This document shows positions 13,073-26,542 of a stretch of 64,000 bases of DNA, in pieces. The DNA comes from Tricholomella constricta (taxonomy: Eukaryota > Basidiomycota > Agaricomycetes > Agaricales > Lyophyllaceae). The stretch lies in assembly GCA_013368375.1 (NCBI GenBank), contig JAACJP010000022.1:248001-312000 (forward strand), given 5' to 3'. Position 1 is the stretch's first letter. Each line of letters starts with the position of its first letter. The notes under the pieces were generated by a model. That model did not search any database. It was given only the letters and a program-made list of their open reading frames with translations, and was not told where the DNA came from. Both the position numbers and the translations under genes were made by a program.

Positions 13073-13850
13073 ATGGCAGGCAGCTCGAAGCCCGCCGGTT
13101 TGCTTCCCGCTCTCTCGCAGACCATGTCCCAGATTCTCGAAAAGAGGCCGTTGCCTTCCCCACTTCCCGAGCATGTGCAAGCACCGCCCTCCACGCCGAT
13201 GTCACAGGAGCTTGAACCCAAACACGAAGCTCAAAGTGAGACGGCCGATGAGCAACGTTATATAAACTCACCAGAACCGTCTCCGCCTCTGACACCTACT
13301 TCTACGACCTCAAGCCGGCGAAGGTTTCGCAAGAAGTTGAAGCGTTTGAAGGGTTTCAGGCCCTCGCTTGTGCTCGAAAATTCGGGCAGCGTAGCGAGAG
13401 ATCACCTAGCCTCCGAGCGCACATTTCTTGCGTACGTTCGGACTAGTTTGCTGCTGGCAACGACTGGTGTTGGTGCGTGACGTCATCAGCCCTTGAAGAA
13501 TTACTTATATTCTGCCACTTCAGCCCTTGTACAGCTATTCGCGGTGGCCGCTACCAATGCTGTTGCCAGCACCTCTCTAAGGCGGATACGACAGTTTGCA
13601 CATCCTCTCGGTGCAACTTTGGTGGTGTTTGGGCTCGTTGTGCTTGCAGTCGGTCCGTAATCCTAGCTTAGAAGGAGTGGCTTGTTAACTGATTTGCTTG
13701 GTTATAGGAGTTCGCCGGTACTTTCTCATCCAGGTCTCGCTCACGAAAGGTGTCTTTCCAGTCACTCGAATGGCGATCACAGGAATCACGATTGTTCTCG
13801 CCGCTATCATCATTGTTGTTTTCGGAGTTTTGGTATCATCCCGAGATTAG
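13073..13850 (+). CDS. DUF202-domain membrane protein
   Basis: Small integral membrane protein. Three exons, 13073-13472, 13524-13652 and 13708-13850, all GT-AG, giving about 223 residues. The first 115 residues are Pro/Ser-rich with a basic patch (RRRFRKKLKRLKG). The DUF202 domain follows, with its signature ARDHLASERTFLAYVRTSL, then three hydrophobic segments, the last ending VVFGVLVSSRD. In yeast this domain closes the VTC polyphosphate polymerase subunits; alone in fungi its role is not established. The long soluble N-terminus is not part of the domain. Vacuolar or plasma-membrane location would be a guess. Confidence 0.88.
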
Positions 13851-14094
13851 GACACCCTCTGCCAGGTTCAGAGTCATGAACTGTTACGATTCAGCTGGAC
13901 TTTTCGGCATATGCAAAAATTAGAGTCAATAAATGGGTTTACCATTCAATTTCCAGCACGAGCGAAGGTACCAAGGAGAATGTCTAGTCCCTAATCCCGT
14001 TGCAAGCCACAATTTCAACGTCTTGCTGTTTCCGTATAACTTAAAATTTACCGCCCAAGTTCTATCCGATCGTCTGCCACCCACTGATCGCACC

Positions 14095-14619
14095 TCACGC
14101 AGCCTCCTCCACCAGCTCATGCACAATCTCTACCGCCCGTCTAAACTTCCCCTTCTGCTCCTCCGTAGGCTGCACCTCACTTTTCCCACCCCCACACCCG
14201 CGCGGGCCGCCATTACTCCACTGCAGATCCTCGCTCCCCCACGCAATGCTCGTGTCGAGCCCGTAAATGTCCTCGCTCCCCGGCGGCAGCTCCGTCGGCA
14301 GGTCCTTTAGAATCTGATACAGCTCCTCCACAAGCGTGCTGGCGGCGGAGTTGTCCGCGGCGAGGCTCTTCGGGGCCGCCTCTTGCAGGGTGCGCGTGCC
14401 GGAGGGCCGCAGGGCGGCGGCGATGAGAAGGGAGGGGTGCGAGGCGGCTTTGGTCACGGTGTAGATGGCGTCGGGTGTTGGGGGCGCGAAACCGCCGACG
14501 ATACCTGTCAGTGCCGGGTGATAGATGGATATTAGGCATTAGCATTTTGAAGATGGTGTGGAGGAAGACGGGAGGGACGGACCTTTCTGAAGACGGAAGG
14601 AATATTCTTGGAGAGCCAT
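14095..14619 (-). CDS. Small conserved-looking protein of unknown function
   Basis: Two exons: 14619-14583 (MALQEYSFRLQKG) and 14504-14095, with a 78-nt intron, giving about 148 residues. The protein is acidic and probably helical, with segments TLVEELYQILKDLPTELPPG and ending RRAVEIVHELVEEAA. A GGPRGCGGGKSE linker may be flexible. No membrane span or signal peptide. The splice joins AAA-G to GT-ATC and restores the frame over GIVGGFAPPTPDAIYTVTKAA, which supports this start. I do not recognise the family. Confidence 0.7.
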
Positions 14620-15342
14620 TATGGTGTGAGTGATAGTGTGTGGTGCGAGGAGGAGAGATGGAGCTGAGCAAGCTCTGATCTGTTATCTTCGACGCGCAGC
14701 TGATGAGTATAAATAAGTAAGAGGTCATCACACCACGTGGGCAGCTGACAATCAGGGGAAGGTGAGCAATAAGAGGTTCCGCAGGTGAACGGGAATTTTT
14801 CGACGTCCAGTTCCTCAGCCTTCAGTTCCTCGAATGCAAGGGGTGTTGGAGAAATGTCCTCTCCCTTGTCGATTGACTTCCGGAAAAACAAGTGCTTGAT
14901 CAATTACAAGGTATTTCGAGCGAGACCGCATTCTACGGGGTTTCTTCAGGCGCCCAACTCGAGCGCATCTTGTTTCATGATTCAACCAAGACATACTGCG
15001 TCCTCATGGGAAGGTGTATGAACCACAATTTAAGTTTCAGAACACAAAGCTCGGGGGATACAAAGGTCGAAGTCAAGGCGGCGGAACAGCTTCTCTGCAG
15101 AGGATGGGCCAACAGGATTAAGGAGGGTAGTGACGGCGCCCAAAAGAAATATGACGTCGGTCTCGTGCATATTCGGGTGAGGGTCTGGTGAAGGTACATG
15201 AGGAGCGGTGAGCATAGTCACGCTGGCGAAATTCGATGAGGGCGTCCGCTTGATTCGAGAATGTATTTTGTCATGAGCTAGAATGCAGCAGCGTCCATTC
15301 CCCCCGTCAGAGCGGCACATTCTGCATCTGGGGTGCAACTAC
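14620..15342. other. Intergenic region, 0.7 kb
   Basis: No gene supported. Several short open frames on both strands have unbiased composition and no neighbouring splice partners. Probably contains the promoter of the minus-strand gene at 14619 and the 3' end of the minus-strand gene at 15343. Confidence 0.4.
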
Positions 15343-16356
15343 TTACTCAACCAGGATATTTAGATCCCTGTGGTACTTTGCCGCTCTCTCTAAATCAATG
15401 CTGAACACCCTGTTGCTAAGCCCACCCTGGATTTTTTTTTCCAAAAGTGCACCCTCCACGGGCATGGGCACGTACATGTCGTATTGAGGTAGGATGACCT
15501 TGATCGGGCTTAGGATCTTCAGAACACGTAAGACAATGACGGGCGGGCGGGGGGCGGGTCTCGCGTGTTCCGGAAACGGCGAGAGCTCGAAACGAACAAG
15601 GATGCGTCCTGTAGGAGTAGAATGATTCGGACTACAAATCCATGCGAATAAGGCTTGACACATACCAGTGTATGGAACACTTCGGACAGAGGCGCGCCAG
15701 TCACGGATAAAATTTGGCAGAAGAGCCTTCCCCCACCGTGTTGGAGAGATGATGAGGATAGTGTTCGATTGACTTGCGATATCCAGTGCGAAAGGCTGGT
15801 CTAGCTTGTGGATAAAGGTCGAGTTCCACTTATGATTAGCAGTCCTTTTCTCGAGGCTTTCAAAGGAGGCGGTATCAACGAGGCGGTCGGTGATAAGCTT
15901 TGCCTTGATGGACGCGTAGACGATCTGACGGTCAAGCTTGACTAGATCGATGGACCAGGGCATGGCATTAGGATAGAGGAGGTCAGTACCAGTAGAAAAA
16001 AGGTTGGGGTCTGGCTCGGGGACGAGGCGGAAGCGGATCCCCGCGCTGGTGGGCGGCAAGGAGGGGTCATGATGCCAGTAGAGGAAGCCACGAGTATTGG
16101 GGGGGAATGGCTTTCCTATCCCATGGTTGGAGAACATGTATCTGAATTGAGCGGAGCCGGTGTGTAGTTGGATAGAAGGGTGACGTAGGTGAGAGAGGTC
16201 GACAAAGTCGGAGGCCGTGAGCAGGTCCCGGTTCAATGTTTGAATTTTTCGGGACATGCGCTTCCCCGGCTCCTTTAATGGTGGCGTATCCGCGATACAA
16301 GTGCTGTACAATCTGGCGAAACGAATGACCGGCCGACGGAACACGAGAGCAAGCAT
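15343..16356 (-). CDS. Probable mitochondrial protein of unknown function
   Basis: One uninterrupted frame, 337 residues from the ATG at 16356; an apparent longer frame upstream starts at a non-ATG codon and is rejected. The N-terminus MLALVFRRPVIRFARLYST is rich in Arg, lacks acidic residues and is followed by a hydroxylated stretch, a typical matrix-targeting presequence. The body contains no motif I recognise. Distinct segments include TRGFLYWHHDPSLPPTSAG and LLYPNAMPWSIDLVKLDR. The C-terminal part is basic with a proline-rich loop (PEHARPAPRPPVIVLRVL). Single-exon structure is unusual among its neighbours. Probably a lineage-restricted basidiomycete protein (inference). Confidence 0.75.
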   Translation of the reverse strand: MLALVFRRPVIRFARLYSTCIADTPPLKEPGKRMSRKIQTLNRDLLTASDFVDLSHLRHPSIQLHTGSAQFRYMFSNHGIGKPFPPNTRGFLYWHHDPSLPPTSAGIRFRLVPEPDPNLFSTGTDLLYPNAMPWSIDLVKLDRQIVYASIKAKLITDRLVDTASFESLEKRTANHKWNSTFIHKLDQPFALDIASQSNTILIISPTRWGKALLPNFIRDWRASVRSVPYTGMCQALFAWICSPNHSTPTGRILVRFELSPFPEHARPAPRPPVIVLRVLKILSPIKVILPQYDMYVPMPVEGALLEKKIQGGLSNRVFSIDLERAAKYHRDLNILVE

Positions 16357-16640
16357 GTTGTCCACACTGTGCGGCGCGTTGATGACAAGCCTCGTCACAC
16401 CAAGCACAGCCACAGCAGTCCAAGCATGGCAGTCAACGCTTAATGCCTTTCAATTTCGTTCAACAGTGACATGAAGAATCATTAATCAAGAGCCAAACCA
16501 ACGTTGCGCACCTACCGTTGCCTCGTCGATTGCAGCTCTTGTCATACATCGTGGCGTAGAGCTCATTCTACGGGTGTGTTCACAAGAAAAGTAATATTAA
16601 GAAGCCGCGATACCCAAGTAAAAAGTCCATCTACCCCTCC

Positions 16641-19329
<2,689 letters not shown>

Positions 19330-19423
19330 TCCGGTATGGTGTAACGGCTAACATTGCCGCCTTTCATCCCACCATAGGCACATATGGTCGCGGCAGCTCG
19401 GGGTTCGATTCCCCGTACCGGAA
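19330..19423 (+). tRNA. tRNA-Glu (anticodon UUC) with a 22-nt intron
   Basis: The acceptor stem TCCGGTA pairs fully with TACCGGA. The D-arm contains GGTGTAACGGC, the anticodon stem GCCGC pairs with GCGGC, and the T-arm is CGGGGTTCGATTCCCCG. The loop reads CTTTCA then, after the intron, C, placing TTC at positions 34-36. The intron spans 19367-19388, directly after position 37 as in all nuclear tRNA introns. A T5 run at 19428-19432 is the Pol III terminator. Confidence 0.93.
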
Positions 19424-19489
19424 AATATTTTTCAACACCTTCATTTTATGATCACAAAAACATAACATCGAGAAGCGACTCTTCCATCA

Positions 19490-19597
19490 TCGGGTATGGT
19501 GTAACGGCTAACATTGCCGCCTCTCATCGTTGTCTCATCGTTTGACTTGCGTTGGTTGTACGTAATCGCGGCAGCTCGTAAAAATTCGATTCGAGCT
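19490..19597 (+). pseudogene. Decayed copy of the tRNA-Glu gene
   Basis: A 30-nt block at 19494-19523 (beginning GGTATGGTGTAACGGCTAAC) is identical to the functional gene upstream. The anticodon loop reads CTCTCAT instead of CTTTCAT, which would be CUC. A longer insert follows before GCGGCAGCTCG, the T-arm has lost its stem pairing, and the 3' acceptor strand is missing. It lies about 70 bp after the intact gene, so it looks like a tandem duplicate that lost function. Confidence 0.8.
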
Positions 19598-20201
19598 CAT
19601 GACGCGCATCTACCACTGATCACTGACTACTGCACAACTCCAGGTAGCGGTAGAAGGTGCCAAGCATACATGCATACATGAGACATGAGTGCTTGACCTC
19701 CATTGACATGCCGGCGAGCTTTAAGCTTGTTAAGAGCTCATGTGCATGTAGATGTCCACTTGACCTCGCAAGTCACGCTGTATCAGAACCCGGATAAAGG
19801 AAGGGTTCTCGAGCCCAGAATTCACCAACCCGCAAAAGAATTAAAAGGCACAGCAGAGGCAGAGGCAGAGGCAACGATGGGCCGCGCGTTTGGAGACGAA
19901 GAGCAGGAGGTTCGAACGAGGGTGTCCGTGCTCGGCGATACATAGGAGGTGGGGGCCACGGTGAGGCACTGGTATGGGGTAAACTAAGTTACTTCCTGGC
20001 GACTGAAGAGCATGCCTATGCTTCAGAAATTGACGTTCTTGCGATGCCCTGGCTGAATATTCCACGCTGAGCGGTGTACGCCCATGACGCGGATGCTGAA
20101 GGCAGTCAAGTTGAACACGGTCACAGGGAACGCACCACAAGGAAGATGTCTAGAGTATATCTATGTGTACATGTGTCTGCACATACGTAAATTGGCGGGC
20201 T
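19598..20201. other. Intergenic region, 0.6 kb
   Basis: No gene supported. Contains short ATACATGCATACATGAGACATGAG-like repeats around 19668-19690 and an AGAGGC purine repeat near 19855-19875. The 3' end of the minus-strand gene at 20202 falls here. Confidence 0.4.
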
Positions 20202-21089
20202 CTACAACAGGAAGGGGATGACGGCGCGGCGTTCGCGGGGGTACGCGGGGCCGAACCGGCGGTGGTACCATGCGTGGCCACGGACGGCGCGGGGGAGCAT
20301 GAGGAGGACCTCTGAGAGGAGGAATATGTACGGAGGAGTGAGTGAAGGCGCAAAAGTGGGGGCAGGGGCCTTTATCGCTAGTACGAGGTCGGTGAAGGAC
20401 GACAGGGAGAGGAGGGCGGGGAGGGGCGCAGCGGCGAGTGCGAAGCCGAGCCATTCGAGCCACTCGCAGAGGTAGTTGGGGTAGGAGACGTAGGTGTAGA
20501 GCCAGCCGTGGGGGATGGCGTAGTGCTCGCCGGAAGCGGAAGAGGCTTTGTCTTTGCCCTTGGTGCGGGCTTTGCGGCGGAGGTTGAGGAGGATTTCGTC
20601 GTGCCAGATGTTGCCTGCGAAGCCGAGGGTCCAGAGGCCGATGCCTGCCCAGAATATGGGGCGGGTGTGGGCACGGGCGAGGAAGGCGCAGGCGGCGGGT
20701 GAGGAGAGGTAGGTGCCCATGAGTGCGCCGTTTATAGTGTTAAAGAAGACTGCAGAGAGGGGGACGGAGATGTGGGATTTGGAACGGGAGGGTGTGCGGA
20801 GAGGGGAGAGGACGGAGCGGTTGGTGTAGTGGATAAGGTAGAGGGCGGCAAGGAGGAGTTGCGGGGGCGAGGCGAGCAGCGAAGACGAGGTCAGCAAGGT
20901 GGCGAGAAACACAACCGGCGAGACAAGTTCCATGATGATCCATGATTTTATGCCGTCCACGAGCAAGATGCTGTCCTTTTCAGGCGTGAAACGGCCAAAT
21001 GGCGCATCGACAAAGAAAGTGAGCGGGCTGACGGCAAAGGGGACGAGCGTAAAGTATTTGCGCGCGACATGGTAGTAGGCGTCGAACAT
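20202..21089 (-). CDS. 3-oxo-5-alpha-steroid 4-dehydrogenase (5-alpha-reductase)-like membrane protein
   Basis: Intronless, 295 residues, start at 21089 (MFDAYYHVARKYF). Multi-pass hydrophobic protein with the C-terminal half of the steroid 5-alpha-reductase family: GNIWHDEILLNLRRK, YVSYPNYLCEWLEW, and HAWYHRRFGPAYPRERRAVIPFLL at the end. These carry the conserved Asn/His, Pro-Asn-Tyr and Glu positions used for NADPH and substrate binding. Likely in the ER membrane, reducing the double bond of a sterol- or lipid-type enone. Fungi do not make the animal steroid hormones, so the natural substrate is unknown. An insertion (KARTKGKDKASSASG) separates the two conserved blocks. Family call is firm; the reaction is inferred. 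Confidence 0.88.
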   Translation of the reverse strand: MFDAYYHVARKYFTLVPFAVSPLTFFVDAPFGRFTPEKDSILLVDGIKSWIIMELVSPVVFLATLLTSSSLLASPPQLLLAALYLIHYTNRSVLSPLRTPSRSKSHISVPLSAVFFNTINGALMGTYLSSPAACAFLARAHTRPIFWAGIGLWTLGFAGNIWHDEILLNLRRKARTKGKDKASSASGEHYAIPHGWLYTYVSYPNYLCEWLEWLGFALAAAPLPALLSLSSFTDLVLAIKAPAPTFAPSLTPPYIFLLSEVLLMLPRAVRGHAWYHRRFGPAYPRERRAVIPFLL

Positions 21090-21272
21090 GATTCCCCATT
21101 CATATTTATTTATTTTCCCAGGTTAGCTATGTATGTTTGGCACCAAAAATGGCGCATATAATTCATTCGTCTCTTCACATCGCGGCTCTCGACGAGCAGC
21201 GCCTTTTATGAATGCTCGTCGTTGTTGACCGCATCCACGACGGCATCTACGACAACAACCACGATATCCTCG

Positions 21273-24200
21273 ATGCCGCCCCGCCCTGCCCCGCTGTCCA
21301 AAGCCAAGCATAGCACGAATCGTCTGTCGGCCGTCTACATCGGTACCAACCCCAGCAGCTCGACCCCTCCCTCCTTCCACGCCTTCACCAGTCCTCCCCA
21401 CGGCAGCCCCTCCTATATCCCCGACCTTCCAGAGCCTCCCAGCCCCGGCGCCAGCTCGAACGGCTCTGGCCTTCCCTCCCCTCCCGCCACAAACTCCACC
21501 GGCAGCGGCAGCACCACCGACGATCCACAGGCAATAACCACCATCAACGAGCGGCCCCTTTCTTTCGCTAGCAGTAGTGGCAGTAGCACCGGCACTGGCG
21601 GCTCCTACGGCATCAGAGACCCTATGGGTGTGCTCAAAGGACCCCACCCACCAAATACACGTTCCCTACACCGCAGCAACAGCAGCATCAGTAGCATCAG
21701 CAGTTTCTCCAGCATCCAGCGCACGGGTGAGCGCCAGAGCATCCTCGAGGAACGACCGCCACCCGAGGATCTGTATGCGCACGAGCATGACGACAGACAC
21801 AACACTTCTGGCAACGGTGCCCACGACGACGACGAGGGCGACGATACCGCCCGATTCGACCTGCGCCGCTCACTCAACATGGGTCTGGGCTCGGGGTCGA
21901 CCTCGAACGAGAATATCCTCGCCCTCCAGCGCGTCCGGAGCCTCACTCAGCGCAATCGCATGGTAGGTCCCCTTTATCTTACATTCATCCCTATTAACCC
22001 TATTGCTTCAGGTCCTAGACAAACTTTCCTCTTACCCACGCGCCGGAACACCGTCCCGCTCCTCAAATTCAGGCTCCTCAACGACTAAGTCCACCTCTTC
22101 CCGCCTCTCCTCCTCCGTCCGCCGTCCCGCTTCCTCTTCCACTGCGCCCACACCGATAGAGCAAAGCCCCTCCTACGATCCCCGCTCCGGCTCCGAAACC
22201 GAGCGCGAGTCCGTACACTCCCACCACACGCACAACTCGCGGAACTCCGCCACGAGCACGAGCACAAACACACACCAGCGCACGATGTCGTATGCGCAGA
22301 CCTCGACCCCCCGTGCGGCGACGCCCCCGGGGACGTATCGCCGCACGCGCGTGCCCTCCGCGCCATCCTCACCGTTCCGCGTTCGCAATGACCTCTCTAA
22401 TTCCTCGGGTGGGTCTGGCTCGGGGGCAGCGTCGAGTCCGTCTAGGAGGCGGAAGCGCGTTTCTATGGCGGCCGGGGCTGGGGGTAGCGATGAGGAAGAG
22501 GGGGGATATGGGCGTGAGCGAGAAAGGGATGGCAAGTATGGGACTGCTAGAGCGAGGGAGAGGGAGAGAGAGGGCGTGATGGGATCGGCGAGGCGGAGGG
22601 GGAGCCCCACGCCATATGATATGCAGGCGCCGCTGGGACTTGGCGCGAGGAGACGGGGGGCGCTGCCGTTCGAGTTTCGGGGGGGTGATGGGAGGGTACG
22701 TGTTGCTCATTTTGTTTTGTCTTAGGGTCTTCTATCCTTTGACTTGAATCACCCCTTCTTCATTTGCATGTTTTTTTTTTCTTTCACAGTGGCTGACTGA
22801 CACCCCCTTTTCTCCCTTTATCCCCAACAGCGGTCAATCGACCTCGACAAAGACCCAGACCACGACATGGAACCAATGACACCCCTCCGCGCGCCCAGCA
22901 TGGCCTACACCACCTCCAGCACCTCTTCCTCAGCCGCCTCCTCCTCCGCCGCCGCCCCGGCCTCAGCCGCCACAACCTCGCGCCTCCGGTCCGCCACCGT
23001 CCGCGCATACTCCCGCTCTACGGACCTCACCACGCCAGCCTCCTCCTCTGCCTCGGTACGCAGAACACACACGCAGACGCAGACGCAGGTGATAGGGATG
23101 GGCGAGTACCGCGAGCGCAGGCAGTCCCTGCGCGGGGGCAGTGCGGAGAGCGCGCTGGCACACAACAACGGGCACGGACACGGGCACGGGCAGGTGGTGG
23201 GTGCGGGGCGGCTGGTAGGGGAGGGACTGCGTGCGGCGGGCTTGAGCCCGTCGAAGCGCCGCTCGCAGAGGTTCAGTTTGCAGGGCGAGCGGCGCGTGCC
23301 GGGGTGGGACGAGGATGGGGACGAGGATGATAGAGAGGGGCGTTGGCGGGAGGAGAGGAGGAGGGCGGATGCGCTTGTTCTGAGTAATGGGGGTGTGGGG
23401 AGCAGCGGTGGTGGTGGTGGTCAGGGACGCGCGGCGACGTCGATGGCGGATTATCGATATTCGGGGCGGGAGAGGGAGAGGGAAAGGGAGAAGGAGAGAG
23501 ATGAGGAGGAGCGGTACGGACATAGGTATGCAGAGGAGCAGGAACAGGAGGAGCGCGAACACCGGCGCCGCGCGTTGAGGGGCTCAAAGAGCGCCGCGGG
23601 CCCGCTGCGCCTTCGGGAAGAACCATCTTTGACCCGCGACAGGGACAGGGACAGGGAGAGGTCGCTCATACGCGATGCAGACACCCCGGACCGCGCACCG
23701 TCCGCACTTGGTCGGTACGGCACACTCACGCGCGCACATGTGCTGCAGGAGCAGGAACGGCACCCCCCTGCGCCGAGTCCGTTTGGAAGCAGGCGGGTCG
23801 TTGGTGCGCCCCCGCCCACACCCGGGGCGGGCCGACATCACCACCATCAGCAGAGCCAGGAGCACACGCGGTTGATGGTGGAGAGTCTTGCGATGTTCGA
23901 GGGGCAGGTTGCGCGTGCCGGGTTGGGTGCGGGCGGGGCGGAGCTTGTGCGTGGGGCGCAGGGGGTTGTGGGTGCGGCGGAGAGGCTGAATGAAATGCTG
24001 CGGTTTGCGACGACGCGTGCGGTGGAGGAGCAGGTGAATGCGGAGGTGGAGGGGGCTGTTGCTGCTGCTGCTGCTGGGGGCGGGAGAGGACAGGGACAGG
24101 GACAAGGGGGGGAAACAGTGTCGGATGTGTGGGGGCGGGTGGGGCTGGAGTATCGGGAGGGGATGAGGGTGAGCGATGAGCTTGTGCGGGGGCTGACGGG

Positions 24201-25695
24201 GCTTTTGTTGGGCGTGGGCAAGGCGGTGAGGGATTTGGCGGGTGCGGAGGGGGGTGTGCATGGGAGGAGTGTGAGTTTGGATGAGGAGGGCCTGGGGATG
24301 GGGAGGAGGCGGGGGAGTATGAGTCCGGATGTTGTGGTGCGTGGCGGAGGCGGGGGTGGGGGGACGGGCAGCTCCGGCGCGGGGAGTGCGAGTGGGAGGA
24401 GGAGTGTGGAGTCGAGGAGGAGCTGGGAGCCGGCGAGGGAGAGCCTTAGGGACGATGTGTCGAGGAGGCTGGCGGCGCGTGCGGAGAGTGCGTTGGGCGG
24501 GGCGAGGCCGCCGTCTGCGTTCAGCACGCTCAGGGACAGAGATCGAGAGAGGTTGGCTGATGGCAGGTTCGAGACACCACCACCGCCTTCTTCTTCTGCA
24601 CACGCACTACCAAGCTCGTCCCGTAATTTGGCCAATGGGCTGGCGAGCACCAGTCGCAGGCTTTTTACGCCGAGGGAGCAGCGGGAGATGCAGCAGCAGC
24701 AGCAGCAAAGCTCTTCAACGCCGGGTGGCGGGATGCCTACTATCCATTCACAAGAGAATATATATGGCGAATACGAGCCGTCTCCGACCCCTGCGCCCCG
24801 CCCGAACCAAACGTCACTGGACCGCAGCCGCACCTTGCCTTCCGTCTCTATCCCCAAACCCCTCCCTAGCCTCCCCTCTGAATCCCTACGACGCAATAAC
24901 ACAGTGACCGACAAACCCTCTGGTAGTACCGTCCGAGATAGGGAGAGAGACAGAGACAGGGAGAGAGACAGAGACAGAGACCGGGACAGAGATAGGGACA
25001 GAGACAGGGACAGAGACAGGGACAGAGATCGGCGCAAAGCCTCCGTCGCCCCCATCTCAACCGTACGTGCCAACACCAACACCACCACCAGCAGCAGCAG
25101 CAGCTACTTCCCCGCATCCCTCACCACACGCAGCAACGTCACCACCGCCCTAACACCGCACACCGTCTCGACCACACATACGCCAGAGCGCACCGCCTTC
25201 CCCTCGCTCCCGCGCACAGACTCGGACCGCTCCACCCGGCCCTCCGTCACCTTTTCCCGCCCCTCCACTATATCGGTCTCAACGCTCAATGGGCTGCAGC
25301 AGCAGGACTTGCAGCAGCAGCGCCGCCGTACGGAGTCCGGCGCGAGTGCGACGGGTGCGGAGCCGAGTACGAGCATGCCGCCCCCGCCCTTGCCGCCGAC
25401 GCGCGGAATGGCTTCAGAGCGCGTGGTGGCATTGGAGCGCGTGCAGAGCGGGTCGGAGACGGAGAGGCCGGCGCCGGCGAAGCGCCTGACGCTGGGGCGG
25501 CTGGGGCGGATGTCGCTTGATGGTGACAGGGACGAGGGCGGGGGTGGGGCAGGCAGGAACTCGACGGGGCATGCTGCGGATCGCAGTGCGGCGGTGGCGG
25601 GGCTTGGGCTGGGCGGGGGTGGGATGTTGCCGCCGATGAATACGGCGCGGAGGGAGCGGAGGAGGACTGTAACGGATATTTGGCCCCAGGATTAG
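21273..25695 (+). CDS. Large intrinsically disordered protein of unknown function
   Basis: Three exons, 21273-21962, 22012-22695 and 22831-25695, joining in frame to 1,412 residues. The start is the ATG at 21273 (MPPRPAPLSKAKHSTNRLS), since the longer frame begins at a non-ATG codon. Most of the sequence is Ser/Thr/Pro/Arg-rich with runs of Gln and Gly. Two ordered patches stand out. ILALQRVRSLTQRNRM plus VLDKLSSYP spans the first intron. A helical segment lies about 330-480 residues into exon 3 (LMVESLAMFEGQVARAG, RLNEMLRFATTRAVEEQVNA, YREGMRVSDELVRGLTGLLLG). An Arg-Asp tract is noted separately. The composition resembles scaffold or cytoskeletal regulators, but I cannot name it. Long antisense open frames here are by-products of the GC-rich composition. 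Confidence 0.82.
24934..25034 (+). repeat. Arg-Asp/Glu codon repeat (AGGGACAGAGAC-type minisatellite)
   Basis: About 100 nt of near-perfect GAGACA/GGGACA hexamers encode alternating Arg-Asp/Glu dipeptides inside the large disordered protein. Such charged RD/RE tracts are known in nuclear-speckle and RNA-binding proteins, and such repeats commonly change length by slippage. Confidence 0.9.
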
Positions 25696-26542
25696 AGTCT
25701 CGGACACTCTTGGGGAGTGTGGTGTGGGCTGCGCCGTTGTGCCCGCTGTTGTGATGCTACTGTGTGAGTGACTTGGGCTGGATTTTTGGATTTGGGTTGT
25801 GTGTGCTGATGCAGAGGCGGTCTTTCTTTTTTAGTTGATTGTTCTTGCTGGCTGCCCTGAAAACTTGGGCGCGAAAGCCTTTTCCCTCCTTGACTTGTAT
25901 TCCCACTCCCTTTCTCTCTCTCTCTTTCTTTGTCTCGACCTCGACCTTTCCGTCCTTTTTTGTGAGTTGCGCGTATATTTATCCCCTCTCGTTCGATCCT
26001 TGTCCATCCTCGTTCCCCGAATTATTCCCTTCTTTAAAGACTCCTTTCTTGCCCATATTTTCTTGGTTCTTTTTCTTTTCTCTCTCTCTCTCTGTCTGAC
26101 GAGTCTCATGATGCACGGTACTCTACGGCTTGATGCACGAAAAATGACGCACATTACTTGTAGTAGTAAGTCTACTTTATAATGGAATGGCATTCATGAC
26201 GAGAAACCTCGAAGTCGGGTACTGTGTTCCGATTCCTACACCCATGTTATGGATCGGAGATTTTTACTGGACCAGGAGGCAAGCTTCGGAATGATATGGC
26301 CCTGAATGTCGTCTTGATTTGGGCTTCGACGTATGTACATCTAATCTTAACCTGCACGATGTCCCCGTATCGCCGAGGTCAAGTTATCCCCTTTCTGTCC
26401 TTCTGCCCGAGCCCGCCCTTACAAAGGATTTTCGGCCTCAATTAAAGCTATATAACCGGGTCGATCCATTCCGTGTCTAATCCTTTCTTTAGTATTCCAA
26501 TCTCAGTTTCGACGCTCTCTCAGCATCTCATCTCAACTCGCC
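25696..26542. other. Intergenic region with pyrimidine-rich tracts
   Basis: 847 bp without a gene. Long CT-rich stretches at about 25900-25935 and 26060-26100 create apparent open frames on both strands that are not believable proteins. TATATAACC near 26447-26455 may be the TATA region for the gene at 26543. Confidence 0.5.

Noticed and set aside
15343..16413. Longer N-terminus of the mitochondrial protein
   Set aside because: The extended frame begins at GTG. The ATG at 16356 gives a proper presequence.
23584..25088. Long antisense open frames (up to 413 codons) inside the large disordered protein
   Set aside because: They arise from GC-rich, stop-poor codons of the sense gene. They consist of Ser/Leu or Pro/Arg repeats and have no splice partners or motifs.
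25831..26193. Open frames on both strands in the CT-rich spacer
   Set aside because: Simple-sequence translation (Ser-Leu runs or Arg-Glu-Lys runs) without start context.
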